A DNA stretch of 64,000 nt from Parabacteroides chinchillae (lineage in GTDB: Bacteria > Bacteroidota > Bacteroidia > Bacteroidales > Tannerellaceae): NCBI RefSeq assembly GCF_900108035.1, contig NZ_FNVS01000011.1, positions 1-64,000 of the forward strand. Direction: 5' to 3'. Both the position numbers and the translations under genes were made by a program. Positions 8,785 to 17,667 of the stretch are shown here, piece by piece (position 1 is the stretch's first letter; each line of letters opens with the position of its first letter). Below the pieces are notes generated by a model. The model was not told the DNA's origin. It did not search any database and saw nothing but the letters and a program-made list of their open reading frames with translations.

Positions 8785-11700
8785 TTAAAATGAAGTTCTT
8801 ACACCAAAATTAATCTTTCTCGGAAGCGGATATTTATTACCATTAGAAGTTCCCGTCTCCGGATCCCACATATCCCATTTGGAGAACAAGGCAACATTAT
8901 TTGCCAACACATAAATACGCAAAGACTTCATGCCTATCGGCGCAATCCATTTTTTCTTAAAAGAATAGCCAACCTCCACATCTGCCAGACGTAGCAAACT
9001 ACCATCATAGATAGTACGAGTAGAAGCTTGCCAGTTATTGGAAGAACGTCCGTTTGACAAACGAGGATAGAAAGCATTCGGATTGGGATTTTCAGGCGTC
9101 CAGCGATCTAAAGCCTTTTCAAATAAATTTCCTTTACCAACACCTTCATTAAACGGAATAAAAGTAGAACCTCCTAAAGCATAAGAGACATGAGCCTGCC
9201 CGCGGAAGAAAACACCAAAATCAAAACCGTTCCAGCTTAATTGCGTACCAAAACCATAATTAATTTCAGGGATAGAAGAATAACCTATAGGTACCTCATC
9301 CTCAATATCGACAATACCATCACCATTTACATCTTTGTATCTCACATCACCGGGACGAACTACTCCGAATTTTTGCTCTGGTGTAGAAGGATCATCAATT
9401 TCGGCCTGATCTTTAAATAACCCTAAAGCTATCAAACCAAACTGTTGTTTATAGCGATTACCGGTTCTCATACGATAAGCCCATTTCTTTTCCGGCTCAT
9501 CCATTTCAAGAATTTTATTACGCGTAAATGTGAAATTTCCGTATAAACGATAATCCACTTTACCCAAATGGTGACTAAATTCAAGCGTACCATCCACACC
9601 TTGGTTAGTCATAACACCCATATTAGCAAATGGCTGCTGATTTAAACCCGCAATAGCAGGTAAAGAGGCACGCTGGATAAGAATATCCGTTCTCTTTTCG
9701 TGGAAATAATCGAAATCTAATGATATAGCATTATTAAACATCTTCAATTCTATACCTATATCTTTTTTCAAACCTTTTTCCCATGTCAGATTTTGAATAC
9801 CAATCTGATCTTCTCCAACACCATTTATATATGAAGGATTCAAACCAAAAGACCAACCACCCAATCCACTTCCATAAGTAGATAAATAACCGAAACGCAT
9901 ATTTTCCGGCAAAGATTCCGAACCAACCAAACCAACAGAACCCCTTATTTTTAATACATTGACAGATGGTATTTTCCAAAACGATTCGTTAGAGAGCAAA
10001 TATCCTAAAGCTCCGGCAGGAAAGAAACCAAAACGATGTCCCTTGGGAAAGTTTTCAGAACCATTATATCCAAGATTAAACTCTGCAAAATATTTATCCT
10101 TGAAAGCATATGTTCCTCTAAAAGCCAGACCTTGTTTCTTATACGGCAAAGATTTAATAGAAGCACTCGCCGTACCATCCACATAGTCACGCTGATAATA
10201 CATTACCATTCCACTCACACGGTGCATTTCTTTAAATAACTGATTATAATTGAGCTGCAATTTCAATTCTTCTGCACGGTTATTAGAAGAACTGACATCA
10301 TAACCCAAGAATTCCGAACCTTTATTTACTTCTGAGAATAATAAATTACCGGTTTCATCGTCTACGCCTGTCACAGCATACGTTGTAGACATTTTCCTGC
10401 GATTTTGAATAGACTGGCTATTGGAGTCAAATGAAAATGATCCTCTAAATTCCAATCCTTTCAACCAGAAAGACAAATCCTGAGTTAATACAATCTGGCT
10501 CATAATCTGTGTGCGAAACAGTTTATTATAACCGGATCCATATAGACGTTCAGCCGGATTTAATTCGCCCACCTGATTGGGAGCTCCCCATCCCCATTTT
10601 GTAGAACCGTCAGAGTTCGTACCGATAGGAAGCCGTACCGGACAAGAAAGCGGAGTAGATAAATATGTATAGTAATACAACATCTCAACTGGTGTATAAT
10701 AAGTACCATACAACCATTCGTTTCCTACGCCAGGCTGGTGTGTATCTGTCAGATTAGCACCTAATTCAATGTTTAAATTAGTTGTTTTGGTTAAAGTAAC
10801 ATCCACATTGGAACGAAAATTATAACGGCGAAGAGTTACATTAGATTTATAATCATTTTCCTTACTATTTTTCAAATTACCATTATCTTCCAAAAAGCTG
10901 GCACTAATATAATAACGAGCTCTCTCACCTCCACCCCGAATATTAAGAGAGGCATTCATATTAGAAGAATACTTCTTAAAAACTTCATCTATCCAATTCA
11001 CATTCGGATAAAGGAAACGGTTTGCATTGTTACGTAAATTTTCAATATAGTCTTGTGAATAATTTTCCTGCCCGAATGCTTCATTATATAACATTGCATA
11101 ATCTGCTCCGCCCAAAAGCTTCGGCAAATTAGGCAGATCGGAAGTTCCATATTCAAATTTAGCTTCTACCGACGGTGCTTGTGCAACACCTTTACGGGTT
11201 GTAACCAAAACAACGCCATTTGCTGCACGTACACCATACACGGCAGTTGCAGATGCATCTTTTAAAATAGAAATGGATTCTACTTCTTCAATGGACAAAT
11301 CAGACATATCACGTTCAACGCCATCAACCAGCATCAATGGTTTCTGATTAGCCCCAAACGAAGAAATACCACGAACCCAGAAATCGGCATTATCTTGCCC
11401 AGGCTCACCTGAGCGCTGCACAACAACAGCACCCGCAATACGTCCCGAAAGTGCTGAAGTCAACGAACGTTGGGGTATTTTCATATTTTCAATAGGAGCG
11501 GCAGCTATAGATCCAATCACACTAGCTTTACGCTGTTTACCCATACCAACAACAACTGCTTCATCCAGCTCCTGTACATCTTCTTTCAAAACAATGTCCA
11601 ATGAGGGATTTTTACCAACCGGCACTTCCTGCAATTTAAATCCGATATAAGAAAACTGAAGAATATCTCCTTTTTGAGCCTTGATTACATAATAACCATT

Positions 11701-12204
11701 CACATCGGATACAACTCCACTTGTAGACCCTTTAATTACAATATTAACACCGGGAAGCCCCTGCCCTGTAATATCAGAAATTTTACCTCGCACAGTATTA
11801 TCATCCTGATGCGTCACCGATTTTTCGGGAACATCCGTTTTCTTATAAAGAATAATATGCGAGCCTTCTATACGATAATTCAATTCTGAATTAGACAGCA
11901 AAATGCCCAATACATTATCTAAACTTTCTTTTTGAGCATGAACAGAAACACTTTCTTGCAGATTTATTTCATCATCCCTGAACCAGAATGAATAATTACT
12001 CTGTTTTTTCACTGCATCCAAAGCCTTTTCCAATGTGACATTATTCAGCGCCAGAGAAATTCTGACATTTTGGGAATGAACATCAGCTGCAGATACAGTA
12101 AACAAGGAAAGCAAACAGAATATAAATGTCAATCTCATAACACTAAATAACTTACCACACCCACCTGGATACACAGGTAGATACAGGATGTGCTTTTTTT
12201 TCAT
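8785..12204 (-). CDS. SusC/RagA TonB-linked outer-membrane transporter with STN signalling domain
   Basis: This 1139-residue protein is longer than plain SusC because it carries an N-terminal STN domain after the signal peptide (about residues 45-120; NVTLEKALDAVKKQ). This is the domain that talks to FecR-type anti-sigma factors. A carboxypeptidase-regulatory-like domain follows (about 138-220; GLPGVNIVIKGSTSG), then a TonB box region (EAVVVGMG), the plug (LMLVDGVERDMSDL, VYGVRAANGVVLVTTRKG) and the 22-strand barrel ending KINFGVRTSF. It should import an oligosaccharide and, when loaded, trigger the ECF sigma factor encoded upstream. The frame begins MKKKHILYL; a later Met23 is possible. Confidence 0.95.
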   Translation of the reverse strand: MKKKHILYLPVYPGGCGKLFSVMRLTFIFCLLSLFTVSAADVHSQNVRISLALNNVTLEKALDAVKKQSNYSFWFRDDEINLQESVSVHAQKESLDNVLGILLSNSELNYRIEGSHIILYKKTDVPEKSVTHQDDNTVRGKISDITGQGLPGVNIVIKGSTSGVVSDVNGYYVIKAQKGDILQFSYIGFKLQEVPVGKNPSLDIVLKEDVQELDEAVVVGMGKQRKASVIGSIAAAPIENMKIPQRSLTSALSGRIAGAVVVQRSGEPGQDNADFWVRGISSFGANQKPLMLVDGVERDMSDLSIEEVESISILKDASATAVYGVRAANGVVLVTTRKGVAQAPSVEAKFEYGTSDLPNLPKLLGGADYAMLYNEAFGQENYSQDYIENLRNNANRFLYPNVNWIDEVFKKYSSNMNASLNIRGGGERARYYISASFLEDNGNLKNSKENDYKSNVTLRRYNFRSNVDVTLTKTTNLNIELGANLTDTHQPGVGNEWLYGTYYTPVEMLYYYTYLSTPLSCPVRLPIGTNSDGSTKWGWGAPNQVGELNPAERLYGSGYNKLFRTQIMSQIVLTQDLSFWLKGLEFRGSFSFDSNSQSIQNRRKMSTTYAVTGVDDETGNLLFSEVNKGSEFLGYDVSSSNNRAEELKLQLNYNQLFKEMHRVSGMVMYYQRDYVDGTASASIKSLPYKKQGLAFRGTYAFKDKYFAEFNLGYNGSENFPKGHRFGFFPAGALGYLLSNESFWKIPSVNVLKIRGSVGLVGSESLPENMRFGYLSTYGSGLGGWSFGLNPSYINGVGEDQIGIQNLTWEKGLKKDIGIELKMFNNAISLDFDYFHEKRTDILIQRASLPAIAGLNQQPFANMGVMTNQGVDGTLEFSHHLGKVDYRLYGNFTFTRNKILEMDEPEKKWAYRMRTGNRYKQQFGLIALGLFKDQAEIDDPSTPEQKFGVVRPGDVRYKDVNGDGIVDIEDEVPIGYSSIPEINYGFGTQLSWNGFDFGVFFRGQAHVSYALGGSTFIPFNEGVGKGNLFEKALDRWTPENPNPNAFYPRLSNGRSSNNWQASTRTIYDGSLLRLADVEVGYSFKKKWIAPIGMKSLRIYVLANNVALFSKWDMWDPETGTSNGNKYPLPRKINFGVRTSF

Positions 12205-12250
12205 AACTTTGTACTGATTTTAAATTAAACTTTTTGTGATTTAAATCTTA

Positions 12251-12282
12251 AAGGTCAGAAGACTGGCGGGTTTTCTGGCCTT
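12251..12282. repeat. hairpin between fecR and susC
   Basis: AAGGTCAGAA and TTCTGGCCTT pair over 10 bp with one mismatch around a 12-nt loop. On the plus strand it is followed by six T residues, but no plus-strand gene precedes it. On the minus strand it lies in the susC leader, about 50-80 nt before the start codon, where it could act as an attenuator or RNA-stability element. Confidence 0.5.
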
Positions 12283-12354
12283 TTTTATAGACTTCACGAA
12301 CTAGGTTGAATCTTTCATAATTATACTTTTAAACAGGTTAACAACTTTAGCATC

Positions 12355-13245
12355 TTATTTCTCGTATACAAAAACCGAGTCATTTTTGATATTATATCTT
12401 ATCCGGTTGTCCCAGGATATGATATGAAGTATCTCTTCCAAACTATCCGTAGACTTAAACTGTCCGGTAAAAGTTATCTTCTTTAAATTGTTGGAAGCTA
12501 TAACAAATTCTTTTTTAAAATGACGTCCGAGAATAGCAGCAATTTCATTGAAGTTATTTTTCTCAAAATAAATTTCTCCTTTTAACCAGGAAGTATACGG
12601 ATCAGTCTCTATTTGACGTTTTAAAAACTTATTGTTTTCCTTATTAAATAAAAGCTGTTCGCCCGGTACCAAGACAGTTTCTTCCATTTTATTTGCCAAA
12701 TCCCGCACACCAACCTGTCCTTCAAGCAAAGTTACTGCAGTATTTAACGATTCATTATACGACTGAACATTAAACTTTGTTCCATAAACACAAACTTTCA
12801 ATGCTTCACAGGTAACAATAAACGGATGATCCGAATCATGCGTTACTTCAAAATAAGCTTCACCTGATAAGTTTATATTTCGATTTTTACAAAAAGCTGA
12901 ATTATATTCAATTGCAGAACCTGCATTTAATATCACTTTAGATTTATCTGGTAAAATCAATTCTTTCGTTTCGCCATTCATAACCTCAACCCGGACTAAG
13001 TCTCCTGACGAATTTATGTCATGCAAATAAAAAAATGCTCCCACAGACACTAGAACAGCAACTACAGCAGCCACAGATATCAGTTTCACAAATATTGAAT
13101 GGCGTCGGGCTCCTTTGATTTTATGAATAACGCGACTTCTAATATCTTCTTTCAATTCCTCTGCTACCGATTCAACAGACGAAGAAATTTGAATCCGTTT
13201 AGTAAAACGACTTTCCTCTTCTGTATTTTTCATTATTTCTTTCAC
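12355..13245 (-). CDS. FecR-family anti-sigma factor
   Basis: This 296-residue inner-membrane protein has a cytoplasmic N-terminus of about 50 residues, one transmembrane helix (about 53-75) and a periplasmic FecR domain. The domain shows the landmarks VEVMNGETKELILPDKSKV, YEV-type AYFEVTHDSDHPFIV and VYGTKFNV. A C-terminal DUF4974-like STN-fold domain ends at FVYEK. It should hold the adjacent sigma factor inactive until SusC signals substrate. A strong Shine-Dalgarno AGGAGGT (13257-13251) lies 5 nt before a GTG codon at 13245, so GTG is chosen over the ATG at 13233. Confidence 0.93.
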   Translation of the reverse strand: MKEIMKNTEEESRFTKRIQISSSVESVAEELKEDIRSRVIHKIKGARRHSIFVKLISVAAVVAVLVSVGAFFYLHDINSSGDLVRVEVMNGETKELILPDKSKVILNAGSAIEYNSAFCKNRNINLSGEAYFEVTHDSDHPFIVTCEALKVCVYGTKFNVQSYNESLNTAVTLLEGQVGVRDLANKMEETVLVPGEQLLFNKENNKFLKRQIETDPYTSWLKGEIYFEKNNFNEIAAILGRHFKKEFVIASNNLKKITFTGQFKSTDSLEEILHIISWDNRIRYNIKNDSVFVYEK

Positions 13246-13250
13246 AAAAC

Positions 13251-13257
13251 ACCTCCT
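13251..13257 (-). promoter_or_regulatory. strong Shine-Dalgarno deciding a GTG start for fecR
   Basis: AGGAGGT on the minus strand ends 5 nt before GTG (13245-13243) and 17 nt before the next in-frame ATG. Strong Shine-Dalgarno sites are uncommon in Bacteroidetes, so this one is informative. Confidence 0.6.
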
Positions 13258-13323
13258 TTTTATATAGAGGAGTCATGCTTTAAAAAAAAGGTTTAAAAGA
13301 AATCGATATTTTTATCAATTATT

Positions 13324-13914
13324 TTACAAAACGATAAAAAATAGTATCGCCAGATCAATATCCGGATAGTATTTGCGCATTTGTTCTACAATCTTTTTTA
13401 CTGCAATTCGAGCTTGTACATGGACAGTGCTTTCTGCCAGACCAAGTATCTCAGCTATTTCCCGATACTTAAGTCCATCCCTACGGGACATCATAAAAAT
13501 AATACGGCTTTTTTCCGGAAGGTCATTGATTACTCCGGTTAACATTTGCTCTATTTCACTTGTCAAAAGGTCACTTTCGGGATTATCGTCCAATTGTTCC
13601 ACAGACATGGGGATCTGATCCAGCATTACATACTTAGACGAAGAGTTATTATTCAAATAACGGTAACATGCATTTTTGGCAATAATATAAAGGTACAATT
13701 CAATATTTGTAATCTCGGGCAATCTTTTCTTCGATTTCCAAACAGAAAGAAAGACATCAGAAACTACTTCACGACAAGCTTCCTTATTACGAAGAAAACA
13801 ATAACAGAAACGAAAAGTCTTTGTATAATAGCAATCATAGAATTGGTTAAATGCAATCATGTTGTCTTCCGACACTTTTTGCAAAAGGTTTCTTATTTTA
13901 TCTGTATCTTTCAT
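13324..13914 (-). CDS. ECF RNA polymerase sigma factor of the PUL
   Basis: This 196-residue sigma-70 factor of the extracytoplasmic type has a region 2 (about residues 20-90; FNQFYDCYYTKTFRFCYCFL, VVSDVFLSVWKSKK) and a region 4 helix-turn-helix (about 135-185; LKYREIAEILGLAESTVHVQ). It is the first gene of the PUL, directly before fecR, and should activate the susC promoter when released. Together the three genes form a trans-envelope switch of the FecI/FecR type, common in loci aimed at host glycans. Confidence 0.95.
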   Translation of the reverse strand: MKDTDKIRNLLQKVSEDNMIAFNQFYDCYYTKTFRFCYCFLRNKEACREVVSDVFLSVWKSKKRLPEITNIELYLYIIAKNACYRYLNNNSSSKYVMLDQIPMSVEQLDDNPESDLLTSEIEQMLTGVINDLPEKSRIIFMMSRRDGLKYREIAEILGLAESTVHVQARIAVKKIVEQMRKYYPDIDLAILFFIVL

Positions 13915-13930
13915 GAAATAAGATTAACAT

Positions 13931-13958
13931 AGGGCAGAATATATCAATATTCTGCCCT
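13931..13958. terminator. 12-bp hairpin between prfB and the ECF sigma gene
   Basis: AGGGCAGAATAT and its perfect complement flank a 4-nt loop. The element lies after prfB on the minus strand and before the sigma gene. The bases after it are only moderately T-rich, so it may be a prfB terminator or part of the sigma leader. A 12-bp palindrome CCATTTAAATGG (13962-13973) sits beside it. Confidence 0.55.
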
Positions 13959-13978
13959 TTTCCATTTAAATGGGAAAA

Positions 13979-15104
13979 TTATTTTTCTGCAACTTCTTTT
14001 GCGGAGAACTCCATTAAGTATGATTTAATAAAACCATCTATTTTACCATCCATTACAGCATTAACATCAGAAGTTTGATAATTGGTACGATGATCTTTTA
14101 CCCGGCGATCATCAAAAACATAACTACGAATCTGTGATCCCCATTCTATTTTTTTCTTTCCGGCTTCAATCTTTGCCCGCTCAGCCATACGATGTTGCAA
14201 TTCTTTATCATAAAGAATTGAGCGCAATTGACGCATTGCATTTTCACGGTTTTTAGGTTGATCACGCGTTTCCGTATTTTCAATTAAAATTTCTTCTTCC
14301 TCTCCTGTATACGGGTCCTTGAACTGATAACGCAAACGTACTCCGGATTCAACCTTATTAACATTCTGCCCACCTGCTCCTCCTGAACGGAATGTATCCC
14401 AGGAAATAGCAGCTTGATCAATCTTCACCTCTATTGTATCATCCACCAAAGGAGTTACAAATACAGAAGCAAAAGAAGTCATCCGCTTCCCTTGTGCATT
14501 ATAAGGAGATACACGTACCAGACGATGGACACCATTTTCACTTTTCAGATAACCATAAGCATAATCGCCTTCAATATTAATGGTTGTCGTTTTTATACCC
14601 GCTTCATCGCCTTCCTGATAATTGGCAATAGAAATCTTATAGTTATTGTTTTCTGCCCAACGCATATACATACGCATTAACATAGAAGCCCAATCTTGAC
14701 TTTCGGTTCCTCCGGCTCCCGAGTTAATCTTGAGTACACAACTCATTTGGTCTGCTTCGTCACGAAGCATATTACGGAATTCCAAATCTTCTATTAACCG
14801 AATGGCTTTACTATATGCCTGGTCTACTTCCTCTTCCGTAATAATTTCTTCCTTTACGTAGTCATACGACAGTTGTAACTCTTCCGCAGCATTTTGAACT
14901 TCATTATATAACTCAATCCACTTTTTCAGTTCTTTTACCTTTTTCATCTGGGCTTCAGCACGTTTGGCATCTTCCCAAAATTCAGGATCATGGGTACGAA
15001 GTTCTTCTTCCTCTAACTGGATGGTCTTGCCATCTATGTCAAAGATACCCCCTCAGCGCCCGCTGACGCTCCAACACATTATTTAGTTGGTCTGATGTTA
15101 TCAT
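13979..15104 (-). CDS. prfB: peptide chain release factor 2, expressed by programmed +1 frameshift
   Basis: RF2 releases polypeptides at UGA and UAA codons. The gene begins with ATG at 15104, runs 21 codons and meets an in-frame UGA (15041-15039) inside CTTTGAC. An internal Shine-Dalgarno-like AGGGGG lies at 15053-15048. This is the classical autoregulatory +1 shift; it yields a 374-residue protein, normal for RF2. The GGQ catalytic motif is in SGGAGGQNVNK. The tripeptide that reads the stop codon is SPY (14509-14501, in RVSPYNAQGKRMTSF), where E. coli has SPF. The frame after the shift is open from about 15040 to the stop at 13979. Confidence 0.96.
15039..15053 (-). promoter_or_regulatory. 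prfB programmed +1 frameshift site
   Basis: The minus strand reads AGGGGG-TAT-CTT-TGA-C. The Shine-Dalgarno-like block is 3 nt before the CUU slip codon, as in E. coli prfB. When RF2 is scarce, ribosomes shift at CUU and continue into the GAC frame. Confidence 0.95.
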
Positions 15105-15163
15105 ATTTATGTTATTATTATTTTCTACAAAGATAAGTATTAAGTCAACACCCGGCAACCCTA

Positions 15164-16972
15164 TTATTCCTGATACATGGCCTCAATCTGTTCCGCATAT
15201 TTCTTTGCTACGACCGGACGACGTAATTTAAGAGTATCGGTAAGCTCACGGCCTTCCATTGTAAACGGTTGTGATAATAAAGTAAAACGTTTAATTCGTT
15301 CATAAGAAGCCAGATTCTTCTGGTGTTCTTCAATCCGAGACTCTATTAATCGAATTATATCTTTATTGCTCATCAAATCTTCACGGTTTTCATATCGAAT
15401 ACCTTTTTGTTCTGCATACTGCTCCAATAAAGAGTAAACCGGTACAATCAAAGCACTAACAAACTTTCTCTGGTCGCCTATAACAGCAATCTGTTCTATA
15501 TATTTATCGCTGCTCATCAACATTTCAATAGCCTGCGGGGCGACATATTTACCATTGGAAGTTTTATATAAATCTTTAATTCGTTCTGTAAAGAACAGCA
15601 CATTGCCTTCCAACCGGCCAGCATCTCCTGTCCGGAAAAAACCATCTTCAGTAAAAGATTTCGCATTCTCTTCAGGTTTATTATAATAACCGGAAGTTAC
15701 TGTTTTTCCTTTTACCAGTATCTCATTATTAGCTTCGTCTATTTTAACCTGTATATCCGGCATAATAGTTCCTATAGAACCAAATATGAATCCTTCTTCG
15801 GGATAAAAACAAACGGTTGCAGTCGTTTCACTTAGCCCGTATCCATAACGGATCGGAATATTAACAGATTGCAAAAATTCATTAACCTCATCGGATAAAG
15901 GAGCTCCAGCGACAGGGAAAAAGCGCCCGCGATCTATACCTAAAACCTTTTTTAAGAGCGTGAAAACAGTTTTATCATAAAAAGCAAACTTCGTACTAAG
16001 TCCGCATGGTGCTTTCAATCCTTTATTTTTATATTCCAAATTATACAAACGTCCGGTTTCTATCGCATCCAAAAAGATTTTTTTCATGAACGGAGATGAC
16101 GAATTAATTTTCTCATGAACTCCTACATAAACTTTTTCCCAAAAACGAGGAACATTGCACATTAAAGTAGGACGTACCTCCACCAAAGTCTTTTGAATCA
16201 TTTTTGGATCCAAATTAATTGCAACTTTCACACCTTTATGCAAACAATAATATACCCACGCTTTTTCAAAAATATGGGTCAATGGGAGAAAGCACATTGA
16301 AGTATCTTTATCTGTAACCATTGGCAAACGGATATCATGGATACGCATTGCTTCCAAATAATTAGAATGATGAAGCATCACTCCCTTGGATTCCCCTGTT
16401 GTACCTGACGTATATATTATCGTAGCCAAATCTTCCGGAGTAGCTCCGTTCATACGGATTTTCACAGCAGATGCAGCATGAGTATTATCCCCAAAACGCA
16501 AAAAGTCATCAAAATAAACAGATGTTTTATCCTCCGGGTTCAACTTTACGGAAGAATCAAAAATAATTATACGCTTTAATATGGCAGATTCTTTTTGAAC
16601 TTTAAATGCATTATTGTATTGTAATTGCTCACCGACAAAAAGAGTACGGATATTAGCATCATTAATAATATATTCAATCTGTGCAGGAGAATTGGTTGCA
16701 TACATCGGCACAGATACAATCCGATTTGTATAAGCTCCAAAATCAGTATATAAACATTGAGGCATATTCTGGGAATAGACACCAATATTTTCCTGTACTT
16801 CTATTCCAAACTCAGCCATAGCTTCAGCAGTCAGCATAACTTTATCGGCAAATTCTCTCCATGAGATTTTCAACCATTTCCCGCTTACATTATCTCTGTA
16901 TTTAAGAGCTGTACGCGAACCATATTTTTCAGCTTGCCGCTGTATCAACTCGGCATAATGATAATAAATCAT
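15164..16972 (-). CDS. long-chain fatty-acid-CoA ligase (AMP-forming)
   Basis: This 602-residue adenylate-forming enzyme should activate fatty acids with ATP and CoA at the inner face of the membrane. It shows the P-loop IIYTSGTTGESKGVMLHHSN (about residues 188-207), the YGLSETTA motif, GYYNKPEENAKSF and FFRTGDAGRLE, then the catalytic C-terminal lid ending near Lys of GRELTDTLKLRR. Length and motifs fit the bacterial FadD15/ACSL-like group. It follows an intergenic region with operator-like repeats shared with padR. The exact acyl chain preference is unknown. Confidence 0.9.
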   Translation of the reverse strand: MIYYHYAELIQRQAEKYGSRTALKYRDNVSGKWLKISWREFADKVMLTAEAMAEFGIEVQENIGVYSQNMPQCLYTDFGAYTNRIVSVPMYATNSPAQIEYIINDANIRTLFVGEQLQYNNAFKVQKESAILKRIIIFDSSVKLNPEDKTSVYFDDFLRFGDNTHAASAVKIRMNGATPEDLATIIYTSGTTGESKGVMLHHSNYLEAMRIHDIRLPMVTDKDTSMCFLPLTHIFEKAWVYYCLHKGVKVAINLDPKMIQKTLVEVRPTLMCNVPRFWEKVYVGVHEKINSSSPFMKKIFLDAIETGRLYNLEYKNKGLKAPCGLSTKFAFYDKTVFTLLKKVLGIDRGRFFPVAGAPLSDEVNEFLQSVNIPIRYGYGLSETTATVCFYPEEGFIFGSIGTIMPDIQVKIDEANNEILVKGKTVTSGYYNKPEENAKSFTEDGFFRTGDAGRLEGNVLFFTERIKDLYKTSNGKYVAPQAIEMLMSSDKYIEQIAVIGDQRKFVSALIVPVYSLLEQYAEQKGIRYENREDLMSNKDIIRLIESRIEEHQKNLASYERIKRFTLLSQPFTMEGRELTDTLKLRRPVVAKKYAEQIEAMYQE

Positions 16973-17120
16973 AACCCTTTATTTTGTATTGTTGACGCAA
17001 AAATAAGCTTTTATATTCTAAAAGACATAGGTTTACTTCTATTTTTACACAGATCAATCTATTTTGTGCAATAATTAGAGTCTATAATGATAACCGGTTC
17101 CAAATTGTTTTATACCGGAA

Positions 17121-17186
17121 AAACAAAAGTTTCATCCTAATGAAACAAAAGTTTTATGCAGATAAAACAAATGCTTTATGCTAGAG
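17121..17186. repeat. three 22-bp direct repeats with internal dyads (candidate operators)
   Basis: Three tandem units (17121-17142, 17143-17164, 17165-17186) each begin AAACAAA. Together they create two dyads, GTTTCAT-N4-ATGAAAC (17129-17146) and GTTTTAT-N4-ATAAAAC (17151-17168), set 22 bp or two helical turns apart. They lie in the 357-bp gap between the divergent fadD-like gene and padR, which suggests a regulator binding cooperatively. Confidence 0.55.
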
Positions 17187-17278
17187 AAATAAACACCGAC
17201 AGCACCACCTAATAATAGTAGATAATAAACAATAACACTTCTCATATTGTTAAAAGAACATAAACCATAGTAGTATGT

Positions 17279-17310
17279 ATTGCATAGTACACAGGCATTA
17301 CATATTTTTG
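17279..17310 (+). promoter_or_regulatory. padR-pspC promoter
   Basis: ATTG (17279-17282), a 20-bp gap and TATTTTTG (17303-17310) match the Bacteroidetes promoter with one mismatch in the -33 box. The ATG of padR is 19 bp further on. Confidence 0.55.
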
Positions 17311-17329
17311 TAACATAAAACAATAAACA

Positions 17330-17656
17330 ATGAATGCAGAGAACGTAAAATCACAAATGAGGAAGGGAACATTGGAATATTGCATTCTACTACTCCTCAA
17401 AAAAGAGCCGGCTTACACCTCTGACATAATTCAGAAGTTACAAGAAGCAAAACTGATTGTTGTAGAAGGTACATTATATCCTCTTTTAACTCGCTTAAAA
17501 AACAGCGAACTTTTAAGTTATCAATGGATAGAATCAACTCAGGGGCCTCCTCGCAAGTATTACCAGTTAACAGAAAAAGGCATTGTCTTCCTTGGAGAAC
17601 TGGAAACTTCCTGGCAGGAATTAAATGATACAATAAACCACATTAGAAACAATTAA
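17330..17656 (+). CDS. PadR-family transcriptional regulator
   Basis: This 108-residue winged-helix protein has the usual short PadR layout. A helix-turn-helix (MRKGTLEYCILLLLKKEPAY, TSDIIQKLQEAKL) leads to the wing VVEGTLYPLLTRLKNSELL and the PRKYYQLTEKG turn, with a C-terminal dimer helix. It is 11 bp from the pspC-like gene and probably represses that operon, as PadR proteins next to membrane-stress genes often do (inference). Confidence 0.92.
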   Translation: MNAENVKSQMRKGTLEYCILLLLKKEPAYTSDIIQKLQEAKLIVVEGTLYPLLTRLKNSELLSYQWIESTQGPPRKYYQLTEKGIVFLGELETSWQELNDTINHIRNN

Positions 17657-17667
17657 AAATAAAGACA

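Noticed and set aside
13979-15104. prfB as a broken gene or sequencing error
   Set aside because: The break coincides exactly with the known programmed frameshift signal.
17121-17186. Possible CRISPR-like repeats
   Set aside because: The units abut without spacers and are only three; operator dyads explain them better.
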